Assembly: GCA_030180135.1 (NCBI GenBank)
Contig: CM058236.1
Span: 62,523,728-62,587,727 of the forward strand
Length of the DNA stretch: 64,000 nucleotides
Direction of reading: 5' to 3'
DNA from: Orychophragmus violaceus
Lineage: Eukaryota; Streptophyta; Magnoliopsida; Brassicales; Brassicaceae
Positions 11,775 through 21,727 of this stretch are shown piece after piece. The notes below the pieces were generated by a model. The model was not told the DNA's origin. It made no database searches and was given only the letters and a program-made list of their open reading frames with translations. The first letter of the stretch is position 1. Each line of letters starts with the position of its first letter. The position numbers were made by a program, and so were the translations under genes.

Positions 11775-12167
11775 AATTCATTCACTATCTTTCAGATGCC
11801 TACAATATTACATAATTTGCGGGTTTTGGATTTTTCAGCAAATGATATTGATGGACTTTTCCTAGATAATATTGGCCATGCACTTCCGAATTTGGTTCAT
11901 ATGAATGGCTCGAATAATGGTTTTCAGGGGAGTTTTCCATCATCTATGGGTGAGATGAAGAACATTTTAGTTTTGGACCTATCTTATAACAACTTCTCTG
12001 GGAAGCTACCTACAAGTTTTGTCACGGGTTGTTCTTCACTAAGCCTTCTGAAGCTCTCTTACAACAAATTTGGCGGCCATTTTCTTCAAGAAAGAGCAAG
12101 CTTCTCTTCATTGTTCGTGTTGAAAGTGGATAATAACTTATTCACGGGAAATATTGGAGTTGGTTTG

Positions 12168-13337
12168 TGATATACCATGGATTTTATCGGTTTTAACCAT
12201 GGTATATGCCTTATTTATCGAGTCTTATGTTATGTTTTGGAGTCTTTTTAGTATGTTTACAGGTTTAGACACGTTTGGAGCATAATTGGAGTTATTGGAG
12301 CATTCTGGAGCATTTTGGAGATTTTACCCGAGAGACAGAGTTCACTGCCCATATTTGACGCTTGCAACGATCGGCACACCATTAGCATCGATCGTTGCAT
12401 AGCGTGACCAAGCATTCTCGCGAGCGTTAATGAAGAATGAGGATTAATGCACTAAAGCCCAGAAAGCCCAGATATTTACACAGAAGCCCAAAACGTGTTT
12501 TAGCTATTATATAAGGGTTTTTAAGCCATTGTTTAGGCGACGCTTTTCTTAAGTTTTATTTTATTTCAGAGAGCCTTAGGGGCTGATCTGGTTCTCAAAA
12601 GAGACTTGATTTCGAACCCCTGTTGATTATTCTGTTTGGTTTTCTACTTATGATGTTTTCTGTTTCGATGAACATGTCTGAGTAGTTTACCTGTTAGGTT
12701 GAAGGATTCTCATTAGGGATTTCATGGAACTATAGTTTAAATCAATCTGTAGGGATTCATATCTGCTAGTTCTTTGTTTAGGTTGTTCTTAATGCTTAAT
12801 CTGAAGTAGCTAATCAGAATTATGATGTTAGGTTGATTGATACAACGAGAGTTGGTTAATTAGCTAGAAAGAACCTAGATGAGCAATTTGATCTACTCGC
12901 AAAGAGATTTGGTTTAGGGGAATTGTGAACATATCAAACCTGATCATTAATGCTAGTTTAATCTGTTAGTAATTGCAAAGAGATTTGGATTGCTGCACTT
13001 AGACTTAGAGAATTCTCGCAACGAGAGTTGGTGAATTCTATATCCGTGTTTGAGTTCTAGAACAGTTATTGATTAGATCCTGATTGACTGATTGCTTGTG
13101 TTCCTGATTTCCTGAGAACTCCTGAAACCTAACGCTTCGCTTCCTTGCTCACAACTCGCTGCTATTTACTTTCTGCTTGCTGATTTACTGCTTTCCCATA
13201 TTGCTTTCTCCTAGTTTAATCTCTTCTGTTTTATAATCTATCGTTGACCGGAGTCCCTGTGGATTCGATACCCTAAGTACTACAACTACATCACTGTGCA
13301 CTTGCAGTTAGAATAGGGATTAAAACTAGACCTATCA
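12168..13337. mobile_element. Solo LTR, probably Ty3/gypsy, in the RLP gene
   Basis: The 1170-bp segment starts TGATATACC and ends CCTATCA, with perfect TGATA/TATCA ends and target duplication GTTTG (12163-12167 and 13338-13342). The empty site reads NIGVG then LLGSNTT, restoring the LRR frame. There is no coding domain. A motif GTCCCTGTGGATTCGATACC near 13252-13271 resembles the ends of plant gypsy (Athila/Tat-like) LTRs; that assignment is from memory of the family and is uncertain. An 11-bp inverted repeat lies at 12363-12373 and 12389-12399. Confidence 0.82.
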
Positions 13338-13983
13338 GTTTGCTTGGCTCCAACACTACCTTGTCAATTCTTGACATGTCGAACAATCGTCTCACATGTG
13401 CTATTCCAAGTTGGAAATCTAATTTGTCTAATTTGCAACTGTTATTGCTATCAAACAATTTGTTAGAAGGTACAATCCCACCTTCTTTGCTGGTCATGCC
13501 AATTCTTTCGCTTCTAGACCTCTCAGGAAACCTACTGTCGGGAGCATTACCATCACATGTTGATAGTGTGTGGGGGATATCTATGTTCCTACACAACAAC
13601 AACTTCACAGGGACAATTCCGAAGACATTGTTGGAAACTGTGTATGTACTTGATCTGCGGAACAATAAACTCTCTGGGAATATCCCGCTGTTTGTCAACA
13701 CACAGGACATCAGTATTCTTCTGCTGAAGGGAAATAAATTAACAGGATCTATCCCAAGGCAGTTGTGTGATTTGAGAAACATCAGACTTTTAGATCTTTC
13801 AGACAACAAGCTCAGTGGGTCCATACCTTCACGCCTTCATAATTTATCACTTGGCTTTGGAGGAGAAGAGAAGGGGGGGGGGGAGGTAACTACATTTCAC
13901 CAACTGTCTCTCTAGTGAGCCTTGAGTTGGAATTTTACAAATCCACATTTCTGGTAGAGAAGCTCGTGGTAGACTACAATACC

Positions 13984-14397
13984 TGTTAGGAAATAAACTC
14001 GAATTTCCTCGAAAACCAGAAATATGGGACCAAAGAAAATGCACATAGATTTGTTAACGAAGTTCGGCCAATCGTGCCTATGTCTCCGGACCTGCTACAG
14101 ATCTTTATATTAATCACCGGGAAATTACAACTCTCTCAACTCACACCCAAAACCCGAATACACTCAGGAAAATTATGCTAAATTTTCTTACAAAGAAAAA
14201 TCTCTCTCTTTTTTTCTTCTTCTCTTTACAACAATGAGAATCAACCTTGGAGTGAGTTAGGTGAACTATCCTAGCCACCATTTGAATAGTTGTCCCAAGC
14301 CACCATTTGAATAGTTGTGCCTAGCCACCATTTGAATAGTTGGGCAAGCCACCATTTGAATAGTTGGACAAGCCACCATTTCAATAGTAAGCCAACA
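13984..14397 (-). repeat. 3' LTR of element L with five minisatellite units
   Basis: 414 bp, TGTTAGGAAAT to AGCCAACA on the plus strand. From about 14272 to 14392 it carries five units of about 24 bases built on AGCCACCATTTGAATAGTTG; the partner LTR has three. This accounts for the 49-bp length difference. Confidence 0.93.
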
Positions 14398-14410
14398 ATC
14401 TCCCACTTGA
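14398..14410 (-). promoter_or_regulatory. Polypurine tract of element L
   Basis: On the minus strand this reads TCAAGTGGGAGAT and abuts the 3' LTR, the position and composition of the plus-strand DNA primer. Confidence 0.8.
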
Positions 14411-14467
14411 AGACTGATTTCAATCTGTCTTCACACCTCGATCAATGTAGCAGGTCTTCCGTGCTCA

Positions 14468-17400
14468 TTACTCTAACAAGCCAACCGAGGTTACACATAA
14501 CCTCAGCTTATCATATGGCACGACCTTTGTTAACATGTCTGCCGGATTCTTACTTCCTGGGATCTTCTCAAGCACCAACACTTCATCTTCTAAAGCCGAT
14601 CTGATGAAATGATATCGACGATGTATGTGCTTCGTCCGAGCATGGTAAACTGGATTCTTTTCCAAGTCAATGGCACTCTTACTGTCACAGTACAATACAC
14701 TTTTCTCTTGGTCATGGTCTAGCTCTTCTAGAAATGATTGTAACCACATCATCTCCTTTGTTGCCTCTGTCACCGCAACATACTCCGCTTCACAGCTTGA
14801 TAGAGCTACAATCTTCTGCAACTGTGAAACCCAATAAATTGCAGTACCACCAAAAGTGTAAACATACCCGGATGTACTCTTCGTACTGTCAATGTCGCCT
14901 CCATTGTCAGAATCAACATATCCCTGCAATCCAATCTTTGACTTCTTGAAACATAGCGATAAACTTGGATTTCCCTTCAGATACCTTAAAATCCACTTAA
15001 CAGCTTCCCAATGTTCTTTTCCAGGATTGCTCATAAACCTGCTAACGACTCCCACTGCATGTGCAATGTCTGGCCTTGTACATACCATCGCGTACATCAG
15101 GCTGCCAATAGCAGAAGCATATGGAACTCTATCCATATATTCCATCTCGTCTTCAGTCACCGGAGACTGATATTTGGATAACCGAAAACGACTTGCCAGG
15201 GGAGTACTAACTGGCTTCACGTCATCCATATTAAACCTCTTGAGGACTTTCTTCACATACTCCTCTTGTGATAACTTAAGACCCTCCTTGCTTCTACTAA
15301 TTCTCATCCCAAGAATTTGTTTTGCTTCTCCTAGGTCTTTCATCGCAAACTCTTCCGAGAGTTTTGCCTTCAAGTTGTTGATCTCATTCAAATCTGCTCC
15401 CACTATCAGCATGTCATCAACATACATGAGAAATATCAAGTAGGACTCTTCAAGCCTCTTGAAATAACAACAGTGGTCAGCTTCACACCTCAAGAAACCA
15501 ACTCCTTTTATAAAGCTGTCGAACCTTTTGTACCACTGTCTTGGAGCTTGTTTTAAGCCATACAAACTCCTTTTAAGCTTGCACACCAGACTTTCTTTCT
15601 CTTTGACTTCAAAGCCTTCTGGTTGCTTCATGTAGATTTCTTCATCCAAATCACCGTGAAGAAATGCTGTTTTCACATCCATCTGTTGAAGATGTAGATC
15701 TTCCTTTGCTACCAGCCCAAGAACAGTTCGGATTGTCACCAACTTCACTACAGGAGAAAATATCTCTGTGTAGTCTATGCCTTCTTTTTGTTGGAATCCC
15801 TTCACAACAAGCCTCGCTTTATAACGCTTGCTCCCATCATGTTCTTCTTTTATCCGGTAGACCCACTTGTTATGTAATGCCTTTTTCTCCCTAGGCAATA
15901 CTTCTAACTCCCACGTGTGATTGAACATCAACGAGTCCATCTCATCGTTCATTGCAAGCTCCCACTTAATCGATTCATCAACTTGCATTGCCTCTTCATA
16001 ACATTCAGGCTCGCCTCTATCCGTGAGCAGAATATAGTTGAGTGATGGAGAAAATCTTACAGGTTTCTTGATGGTTCTATTTGACCGTCGTAACTCTGTA
16101 ACTGGCGTACGTGGGATCACTTCAGAATCTTCATTCTCATCTGCCTCACTATTCTCCTCTTGAGAATTTTGCTCTTCTGTTGTTGTTGTATCCTGCTGCA
16201 ACTCTGGTGCCAGGATCTCTCCCAAATCAACAGCTCTAGACTCCATCTTTCCCGAGCTTTCTTTTAGCTTATCCTTGTACAACGCTTCTTCGTTGAACAC
16301 AACATTCTTGCTGCGAATGATCTTCCGATTTTCATCATCCCAGAACCGATAACCGAACTCCGTGTCACCGTAACCAATGAAGTAACACCTCTTCGATTTT
16401 GCATCAAGTTTACGTCTTGCAGCATCATCAATGTGAACATAAGCTAAGCAACCAAATACTTTAAGATAAGAAAGGTTTACTTTCTTTCCGCTCCATACTT
16501 CTTCGGGTATCTTGAATCCCAACGGAACAGACGGTCCTCTGTTTATTAAGAAGGCCTCGGTATTGATTGCACCCGCCCAAAACGTCTTAGGCAATCCGCA
16601 GTGCAGTCTCATGCTCCTTGCACGCTCATTCAAGGTTCTATTCATCCTTTCTGCTACTCCATTTTGTTGAGGCGTTCCAGGAATAGTCTTCACCATCTTG
16701 ATCCCACCATCAGCACAATATCTTTTAAACTCCTCGCTGATGTACTCTCCGCCATTATCAGACCTTAGGCACTTTAACTTGAGATTCGTCTCGATCTCAA
16801 TCATGGCTTTCCATCTTTTGAAAACCAAAAACACTTCATGCTTGTTCTTCATGAAGTAAACCCACACTTTCCTTGTGGAGTCATCAATAAAGGTCACATA
16901 GTAATATGAACCTCCCAGCGATGCAACAGGAGCGGGTCCCCATACATCAGTGTGCACCAACTCCAACTTCTCAGGTTTGGGCTCTCTTCCATCTTTTGAG
17001 AAACTAACCTGTTTCTGCTTTCCAAGGATACAACTTTCACACATCTGATGATCCACCGTCTTCAGATCTGGAAGCACGCCATTTGCCGCCAATAGTTTCA
17101 ATCCTTTCTCACTCATTTGCCCCAACCTACAATGCCACAACTTAGTCTGTTTGGCATTCTCGACAACCGCAACAGTATCTTCATGACTCATCGTCATATA
17201 AAGAGTGCCTCTTTTATGACCTCTAGCAACCACCATGGAACCTTTCTTCACACTCCAAGCTCCACCACCAAAATTGACATCGTGCCCCGCATCATCAAGT
17301 TGACCTACTGAGATAAGATTTCTCATCAACTTTGGCACATGCCTCACCTTGATCTTCCATACACAACCATCTGACATCTTCAAGTTGATATATCCAATAC

Positions 17401-18439
17401 CAACTATGTCTAAAGGTAAACCATCAGCTAGATATACCTTCCCATAATTTCCAGCAACATAGTTCTCCATTATGTTGTGGTGTGGTGTCGTGTGAAATGA
17501 TGCTCCAGAGTCCAGAACCCACGACTCGATCTGGCTATCAACATAGGAGATCGACGCTTCATTGGTGTTTACAGCCGCATCATGAGCTTGACCTTCTCTT
17601 GGAGAATCAGCAGATACTACCAATGCATCACCAATTTCATGTGTGACTGCATTAGCTCCGGCTCCCTTGTTGCCTTCCTTCTTTGAAATTGCCCAGCAAT
17701 TCTTTCTTATGTGGCCCGTCTTTCCACAGTTCAAACATTCAGCAGGCTGCTTGAATTTGGACTGACTTCTTCCATTTCTTGACTTCGCTCTGCCATTGTT
17801 CCGGTTATTTCTGTCTTGGCTCCTGCCTCTGTTTTCCACGTTGAAAGCAGAGCTCGTTGAAGCTTCACCAGAGTCGATCCTACGAACTTCTTCAGAAAGG
17901 ATACGATCTCGAACATCATTAAACTTAAGTTTAAGATTTCCCACAGAATTACTAACCGCTGCCCTCATTGGCTCCCAACTATTTGGCAGAGATGCCAACA
18001 AAATCAGTGCCCGTACTTCATCTTCAAACTCGATTTCAACGGACGATAACTGGTTGACAATCGTGTTAAATTCATTAACGTGTGCTGCAACGTGGCCACC
18101 TTCTTCCATCTTTAAATGAAAAAGTTTCTTCATGAGAAATACCTTGTTATTTGCTGAAGGTTTCTCATACATATCCGAGAGAACTTTCATGAGCCCTTCT
18201 GTGGTCTTCTCCTTCGCAACGTTGTGAGCAACGTTCTTCGACAGTGTTAACCTGATAACACCAAGAACTTTTCTGTCAAGGAGCTCCCACTCAGCCTGAT
18301 CCATCTTCTCAGGCTTCTTGCTCAGTGGTTGATGAAGCTTTCTTCCGTACAGATAATCTTCAATTTGCATTCTCCAGAATGCATAATCTGTACCGTCAAA
18401 TTTCCCGATACCGTGCGCCGAACCATCTTCGCCTCCCAT
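14468..18439 (-). CDS. Gag-pol polyprotein of copia element L, Tork/Tnt1-like
   Basis: A 1323-residue polyprotein with all copia domains in order. Gag has a zinc knuckle (C235, C238, H243, C248). The protease has LDSGA at 309-313. The integrase zinc region has H436, C467 and C470. The integrase core has D498, D561 and E597 with the expected 35-residue gap, followed by RRSNR-type linker residues near 784-788. Reverse transcriptase has QMDVKTAFL (D921) and YVDD at 1006-1009. RNase H has D1176, E1217 and D1252. Gag resembles Tnt1/Tork-type elements. Oddity: the usual second zinc-binding His (LGH) is Gln at 441, which could weaken integrase. There are no stops or frameshifts. The start at 18439 gives MGGEDGS and lies about 160 bases inside the primer site. 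Confidence 0.95.
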   Translation of the reverse strand: MGGEDGSAHGIGKFDGTDYAFWRMQIEDYLYGRKLHQPLSKKPEKMDQAEWELLDRKVLGVIRLTLSKNVAHNVAKEKTTEGLMKVLSDMYEKPSANNKVFLMKKLFHLKMEEGGHVAAHVNEFNTIVNQLSSVEIEFEDEVRALILLASLPNSWEPMRAAVSNSVGNLKLKFNDVRDRILSEEVRRIDSGEASTSSAFNVENRGRSQDRNNRNNGRAKSRNGRSQSKFKQPAECLNCGKTGHIRKNCWAISKKEGNKGAGANAVTHEIGDALVVSADSPREGQAHDAAVNTNEASISYVDSQIESWVLDSGASFHTTPHHNIMENYVAGNYGKVYLADGLPLDIVGIGYINLKMSDGCVWKIKVRHVPKLMRNLISVGQLDDAGHDVNFGGGAWSVKKGSMVVARGHKRGTLYMTMSHEDTVAVVENAKQTKLWHCRLGQMSEKGLKLLAANGVLPDLKTVDHQMCESCILGKQKQVSFSKDGREPKPEKLELVHTDVWGPAPVASLGGSYYYVTFIDDSTRKVWVYFMKNKHEVFLVFKRWKAMIEIETNLKLKCLRSDNGGEYISEEFKRYCADGGIKMVKTIPGTPQQNGVAERMNRTLNERARSMRLHCGLPKTFWAGAINTEAFLINRGPSVPLGFKIPEEVWSGKKVNLSYLKVFGCLAYVHIDDAARRKLDAKSKRCYFIGYGDTEFGYRFWDDENRKIIRSKNVVFNEEALYKDKLKESSGKMESRAVDLGEILAPELQQDTTTTEEQNSQEENSEADENEDSEVIPRTPVTELRRSNRTIKKPVRFSPSLNYILLTDRGEPECYEEAMQVDESIKWELAMNDEMDSLMFNHTWELEVLPREKKALHNKWVYRIKEEHDGSKRYKARLVVKGFQQKEGIDYTEIFSPVVKLVTIRTVLGLVAKEDLHLQQMDVKTAFLHGDLDEEIYMKQPEGFEVKEKESLVCKLKRSLYGLKQAPRQWYKRFDSFIKGVGFLRCEADHCCYFKRLEESYLIFLMYVDDMLIVGADLNEINNLKAKLSEEFAMKDLGEAKQILGMRISRSKEGLKLSQEEYVKKVLKRFNMDDVKPVSTPLASRFRLSKYQSPVTEDEMEYMDRVPYASAIGSLMYAMVCTRPDIAHAVGVVSRFMSNPGKEHWEAVKWILRYLKGNPSLSLCFKKSKIGLQGYVDSDNGGDIDSTKSTSGYVYTFGGTAIYWVSQLQKIVALSSCEAEYVAVTEATKEMMWLQSFLEELDHDQEKSVLYCDSKSAIDLEKNPVYHARTKHIHRRYHFIRSALEDEVLVLEKIPGSKNPADMLTKVVPYDKLRLCVTSVGLLE

Positions 18440-18589
18440 CGTTTCTGATTACTTTTGCGGACCACCGTGTATTAAACACCTCCGTCGACAAAACCGATGT
18501 CGCCGACAAAATTTTACTATTCACGAATACACTATTCACGTGAATAGTAACCCCGAAAAAAACTTGACCGAGATTACCGCAACCCCGTG

Positions 18590-18602
18590 GTCTGATATCA
18601 GT
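18590..18602 (-). promoter_or_regulatory. Primer binding site of element L
   Basis: The minus strand next to the 5' LTR reads close to TGATATCAGACC, an imperfect match to the initiator-Met tRNA complement TGGTATCAGAGC seen in the other families here. Confidence 0.65.
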
Positions 18603-18967
18603 TGTTAGGAAATAAACTCGAAGTTCCTCGAAAACCAGAAATATGGGACCGAAGAAAATGCACACATATTTGTTAACGGAGTTCGGCCAATCGTGCCTAC
18701 ATCTCCGGACCTGCTACAGATCTTTATATTAATCACCGGGAAATTAAAACTCTCTCAACTCACACCCAAAACCCGAATACACTCAAGAAAATTATGCTAA
18801 ATTTTCTTACAAAAAAAAATCTCTCTCTTTTTTTCTTCTTCTCTTTACAACAATGAGAATCAACCTTGGAGTGAGTTAGGTGAACTATCCTAGCCACCAT
18901 TTGAATAGTTGTCCCAAGCCACCATTTGAATAGTTGGGCAAGCCACCATTTTAATAGTAAGCCAACA
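18603..18967 (-). repeat. 5' LTR of element L with three minisatellite units
   Basis: 365 bp, matching 13984-14397 except for scattered substitutions and two fewer copies of the AGCCACCATTTGAATAGTTG unit (about 18892-18962). Confidence 0.93.
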
Positions 18968-19601
18968 ATACCTTCCAGAAAATTGAAATCAAATTTGCAG
19001 CAAAGCAAAGGTATGAATTTTATACCGGAGGAACTACGCTCACCAAAGGTATACTTGATTATATGTATGGGATTGATCTATCAAAAAATGAACTAAATGG
19101 TGTTCTTCCACCAGAGCTTGGAGATCTCTCTAAACTGAGAGCGCTGAATCTATCTCGAAACTTCTTGTCGGGTTCTATACCATCCAGATTTTCCAATCTG
19201 AAGGATATTGAGAGCCTTGATCTCTCTTATAACATGCTACATGGTAGAATTCCTCACCAGCTAACCAGTCTTACAAAAATTTATCAGGAGTCATTCCCCA
19301 AGGAAGTCAATTTAACACCTTCAACGAGAGCAACTACTTAGGTAATCATCTTCTTTGTGGACCACCAACAAATAGAAGTTGTAACACTAGAAAGAGCTCA
19401 GAAGAAGCAGATAATGGAAGAAAAGAAGAAGACGATGAAGTTGTTGTTGACATGTTGGTCTTCTATTTTAGCACTGCATCCACTTATTTGACCGTCTTGA
19501 TAGGAATTCTTGTACTTCTGTGCTTTGATTGTTCTTGGCGTCGAGCATGGCTTCGTATTATTGATGCTTTTATGGCCTCAGCAAAAACTATGTTTCCTTA
19601 A

Positions 19602-20056
19602 ATATATTCAGACTAATGTGGAATCTTATCTCAGCTCACCACTTGGTTTCATGTGTTTCTCAAGCAATTATGTTTACTTCTTGAAGAGTTAAATCTTCTC
19701 ATCCTTAGATTTTGTTTAAACCTCTGTATTTTCTTTTTGAAATTATCCCTCAATGTTCAAAAAAGAATAATAAATTTCCCCTGTACAGTTTGTTTTTAAG
19801 TAGTAATAACCAGAAAAATCATTTTAGGTCACTTCTTGGATTTCCCTATATGGTGTGAAAGTATTTCTCCTAAGACTAATTTGTTGCGCATGATTCAGAA
19901 TCGAATTGGCGGACAATGACGAAGATAATCGATCGAACTGAAGAGTAAATACCACGAACTTATTTACATGATGTTCACCTCCTTGATGTAAGGAAAAACT
20001 ATACTCACTGGATTGAATCTCTTCTAGCAGTCCACTAAAATTCCTGCAAACATTTC
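19602..20056. other. RLP 3' flank and spacer
   Basis: AT-rich sequence after the RLP stop, probably its 3' untranslated region at first. No recognisable gene. The 5' edge of the LINE is not detectable before about 20057. Confidence 0.4.
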
Positions 20057-21699
20057 TAAGCCTTGCGATGTAGGATATAAGATCATTTCTAAGGTTTTAT
20101 ATGTCAAAGATCGACGGGATTCATGCCAAATCTGATTTCGGAAATGCAATCAGCATTTGTTGCAGGGAGATTGAGATTAGATAATATACTCATTGCACAG
20201 GAGATGTTTCATGGATTGAAAAAAAAACAAATCATATCAAGGAAAATTCATGGCAATCAAAACGGATATGAGTAAGGCATACAATCATATTGAATGGTCC
20301 TTTATTGAGATTCTTCTTGGTGAGATGGGTTTTGCGGCAACATGGATTGATCGAATAATGAGATGCATCTCTACAGTGCGGTATAGGGTCCTCATTAACG
20401 GCCAACCACGGGGATCTATAATTCCAGAGAGGGGTCTTCGAAAGGGTGATTCATTATCACCATATTTATTTATCTTGTGTACGGAAGCATTAATATCAAA
20501 TATTAAGAGACCGGAACGGGAAAAACAGTTAACGGGGTTAAAGGTGGCAAGGGCGTGTCCCTCAGTCTCACATCTGCTATTTGCGGATGACAATTTATTA
20601 TTCTGCAAAGCTGAAAAGGAGGAATGCCTAACGATCTTACGGATACTCAAGGATTATGAGAAGGTTTCAGGTCAACAAATAAACTTTACAAAATCGTCTG
20701 TTCAATTTGGACATAAAGTAGTCGACACAGTCAAAGAGGAAATGAAGATGACTCTAGGGATCAATATGGTTGGGGGTATGGGGAACTACCTGGGAATACC
20801 AGAGTGTTTAAGTGGATCGAAGAGACAAATATTTGGATTTCTGCACGATAGATTATCTGGGAGAGTAAATGGTTGGACAACTAAACTTTTATCCAAAGGA
20901 GGTAAAGAGGTTATGATTAAAGCAGTTGCAACGGATGTGCCGAATCATGTAATTTCATGTTTTCGGTTACCAAAAATGGTGACAACTAAATTGACGAGTG
21001 CGGTTTCTCGCTTCTGGTGGAGCTCGGGAGGTTCGAATTCAGGAATGCATTGGATGCTTGCGAAAAACTCTGTAGAGATAAGAAAGAAGGTGACATTGGA
21101 TTTCGGGATTTCAGGGATTCTAATACGGCCATCTTGGCAAAGAATTTACGGAGACTAGTCGAAAAGCCATATATTTTATTCTAAAAAGTTTTCAAAAGAA
21201 GATATTTTCGGAATATGTACCCTTTAGATCCGGTAAGATCATATTCCCATCTTTCGGATGGAAGGGTATCATCTCTGCTAGATCTTTGGTGAACAAAGGA
21301 CTTATTAAGAGGGTGGAAACAGGGTCTACCATTTCAATATAGAACAATCCATGGATACCAGCCTATCGTCCGAGACCAACAAAACAAAAATCAAATACAG
21401 CACACGTGCTTTTTACAATTAATCAATTGATTGACCATTAACACCATGTCTGGAATAAAGATTTGATTGGAATGGTTATTGACCCGGAAGATGCGGTTAT
21501 AATTGAGAGCATTCCATTAAGTCACCTTAATCGGCCTGATTATTTGGGATGGCATTACACTAAACTAGGAAGGTATTCGGCGAAATCAGACTACAATACA
21601 GAGAGAAATATACCGGATATTGGAGAACATCTAAAAGTTTTGGGACCAGATATCAACCTACAGTCTTTCTCTTGGAAGATAAAAATTCCTCCTAAAATA
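20057..21699 (+). pseudogene. L1-type LINE reverse transcriptase, 5' part
   Basis: Homology starts near 20057 (VGYKIISKVL-like) and continues in a longer open frame at 20250-21158. That frame has the RT landmarks of plant non-LTR elements: IKTDMSKAYNHIEW, VLINGQPRGSIIPERGLRKGDSLSPYLF (in part), LLFADDNLLFC with the catalytic FADD, INFTKSSVQFGH and YLGIPECLSGSKRQIF. After 21158 the frame shifts, and at 21463-21723 the region before the zinc-finger-like domain is readable (FSWKIKIPPKI). The CACTA element interrupts exactly here. The N-terminal ORF1 and endonuclease are absent. Confidence 0.88.
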
Positions 21700-21727
21700 C
21701 ACTACAAGAAATATGGGTATTAATAGC
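21700..21727 (+). repeat. Left terminal inverted repeat of the CACTA element
   Basis: Begins CACTACAAGAAATATGGG and pairs with 27441-27468 with a single mismatch at position 14. Confidence 0.93.

Larger units (their letters stand above)
13984..18967 (-). mobile_element. Full-length copia element (L) inserted in the RLP gene
   Basis: A complete element of 4984 bp with target duplication ATACC (13979-13983 and 18968-18972), LTRs at 13984-14397 and 18603-18967, polypurine tract beside 14398, primer binding site next to 18602 and a single uninterrupted gag-pol frame on the minus strand. The two LTRs differ by about ten substitutions by eye over roughly 290 aligned bases, plus a repeat-number difference, so the insertion is younger than the decayed copies nearby but not brand new. 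It has the parts needed for autonomous movement, except one integrase zinc-binding position (see the gag-pol entry). Confidence 0.95.
9672..19601 (+). pseudogene. LRR receptor-like protein (RLP) pseudogene, split by three LTR insertions
   Basis: RLPs are plasma-membrane proteins with extracellular leucine-rich repeats, one membrane span and a short tail; many sense pathogens or developmental peptides with partner kinases. Here a hydrophobic start is followed by the N-terminal cap (CIQKERKALLELK, then DCCRWNDIKC), small LRR exons at 10132-10267, 10388-10456, 10538-10612 and 10731-10805, and a long exon from 10937. That exon resumes after each insertion at 11775, 13338 and 18968. The C-terminus has LCGPPTNRSC, an acidic stretch, a membrane span near 19465-19530 and a short tail ending in a stop at 19599-19601. 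Lesions: an in-frame stop just before ATG 9672, frameshifts near 10170, 11136, the G-run at 13873-13883 and about 19270, and an unclear exon 1 splice donor. It resembles the Arabidopsis RLP1/9/13-15 type; the exact orthologue is unknown. Confidence 0.88.
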
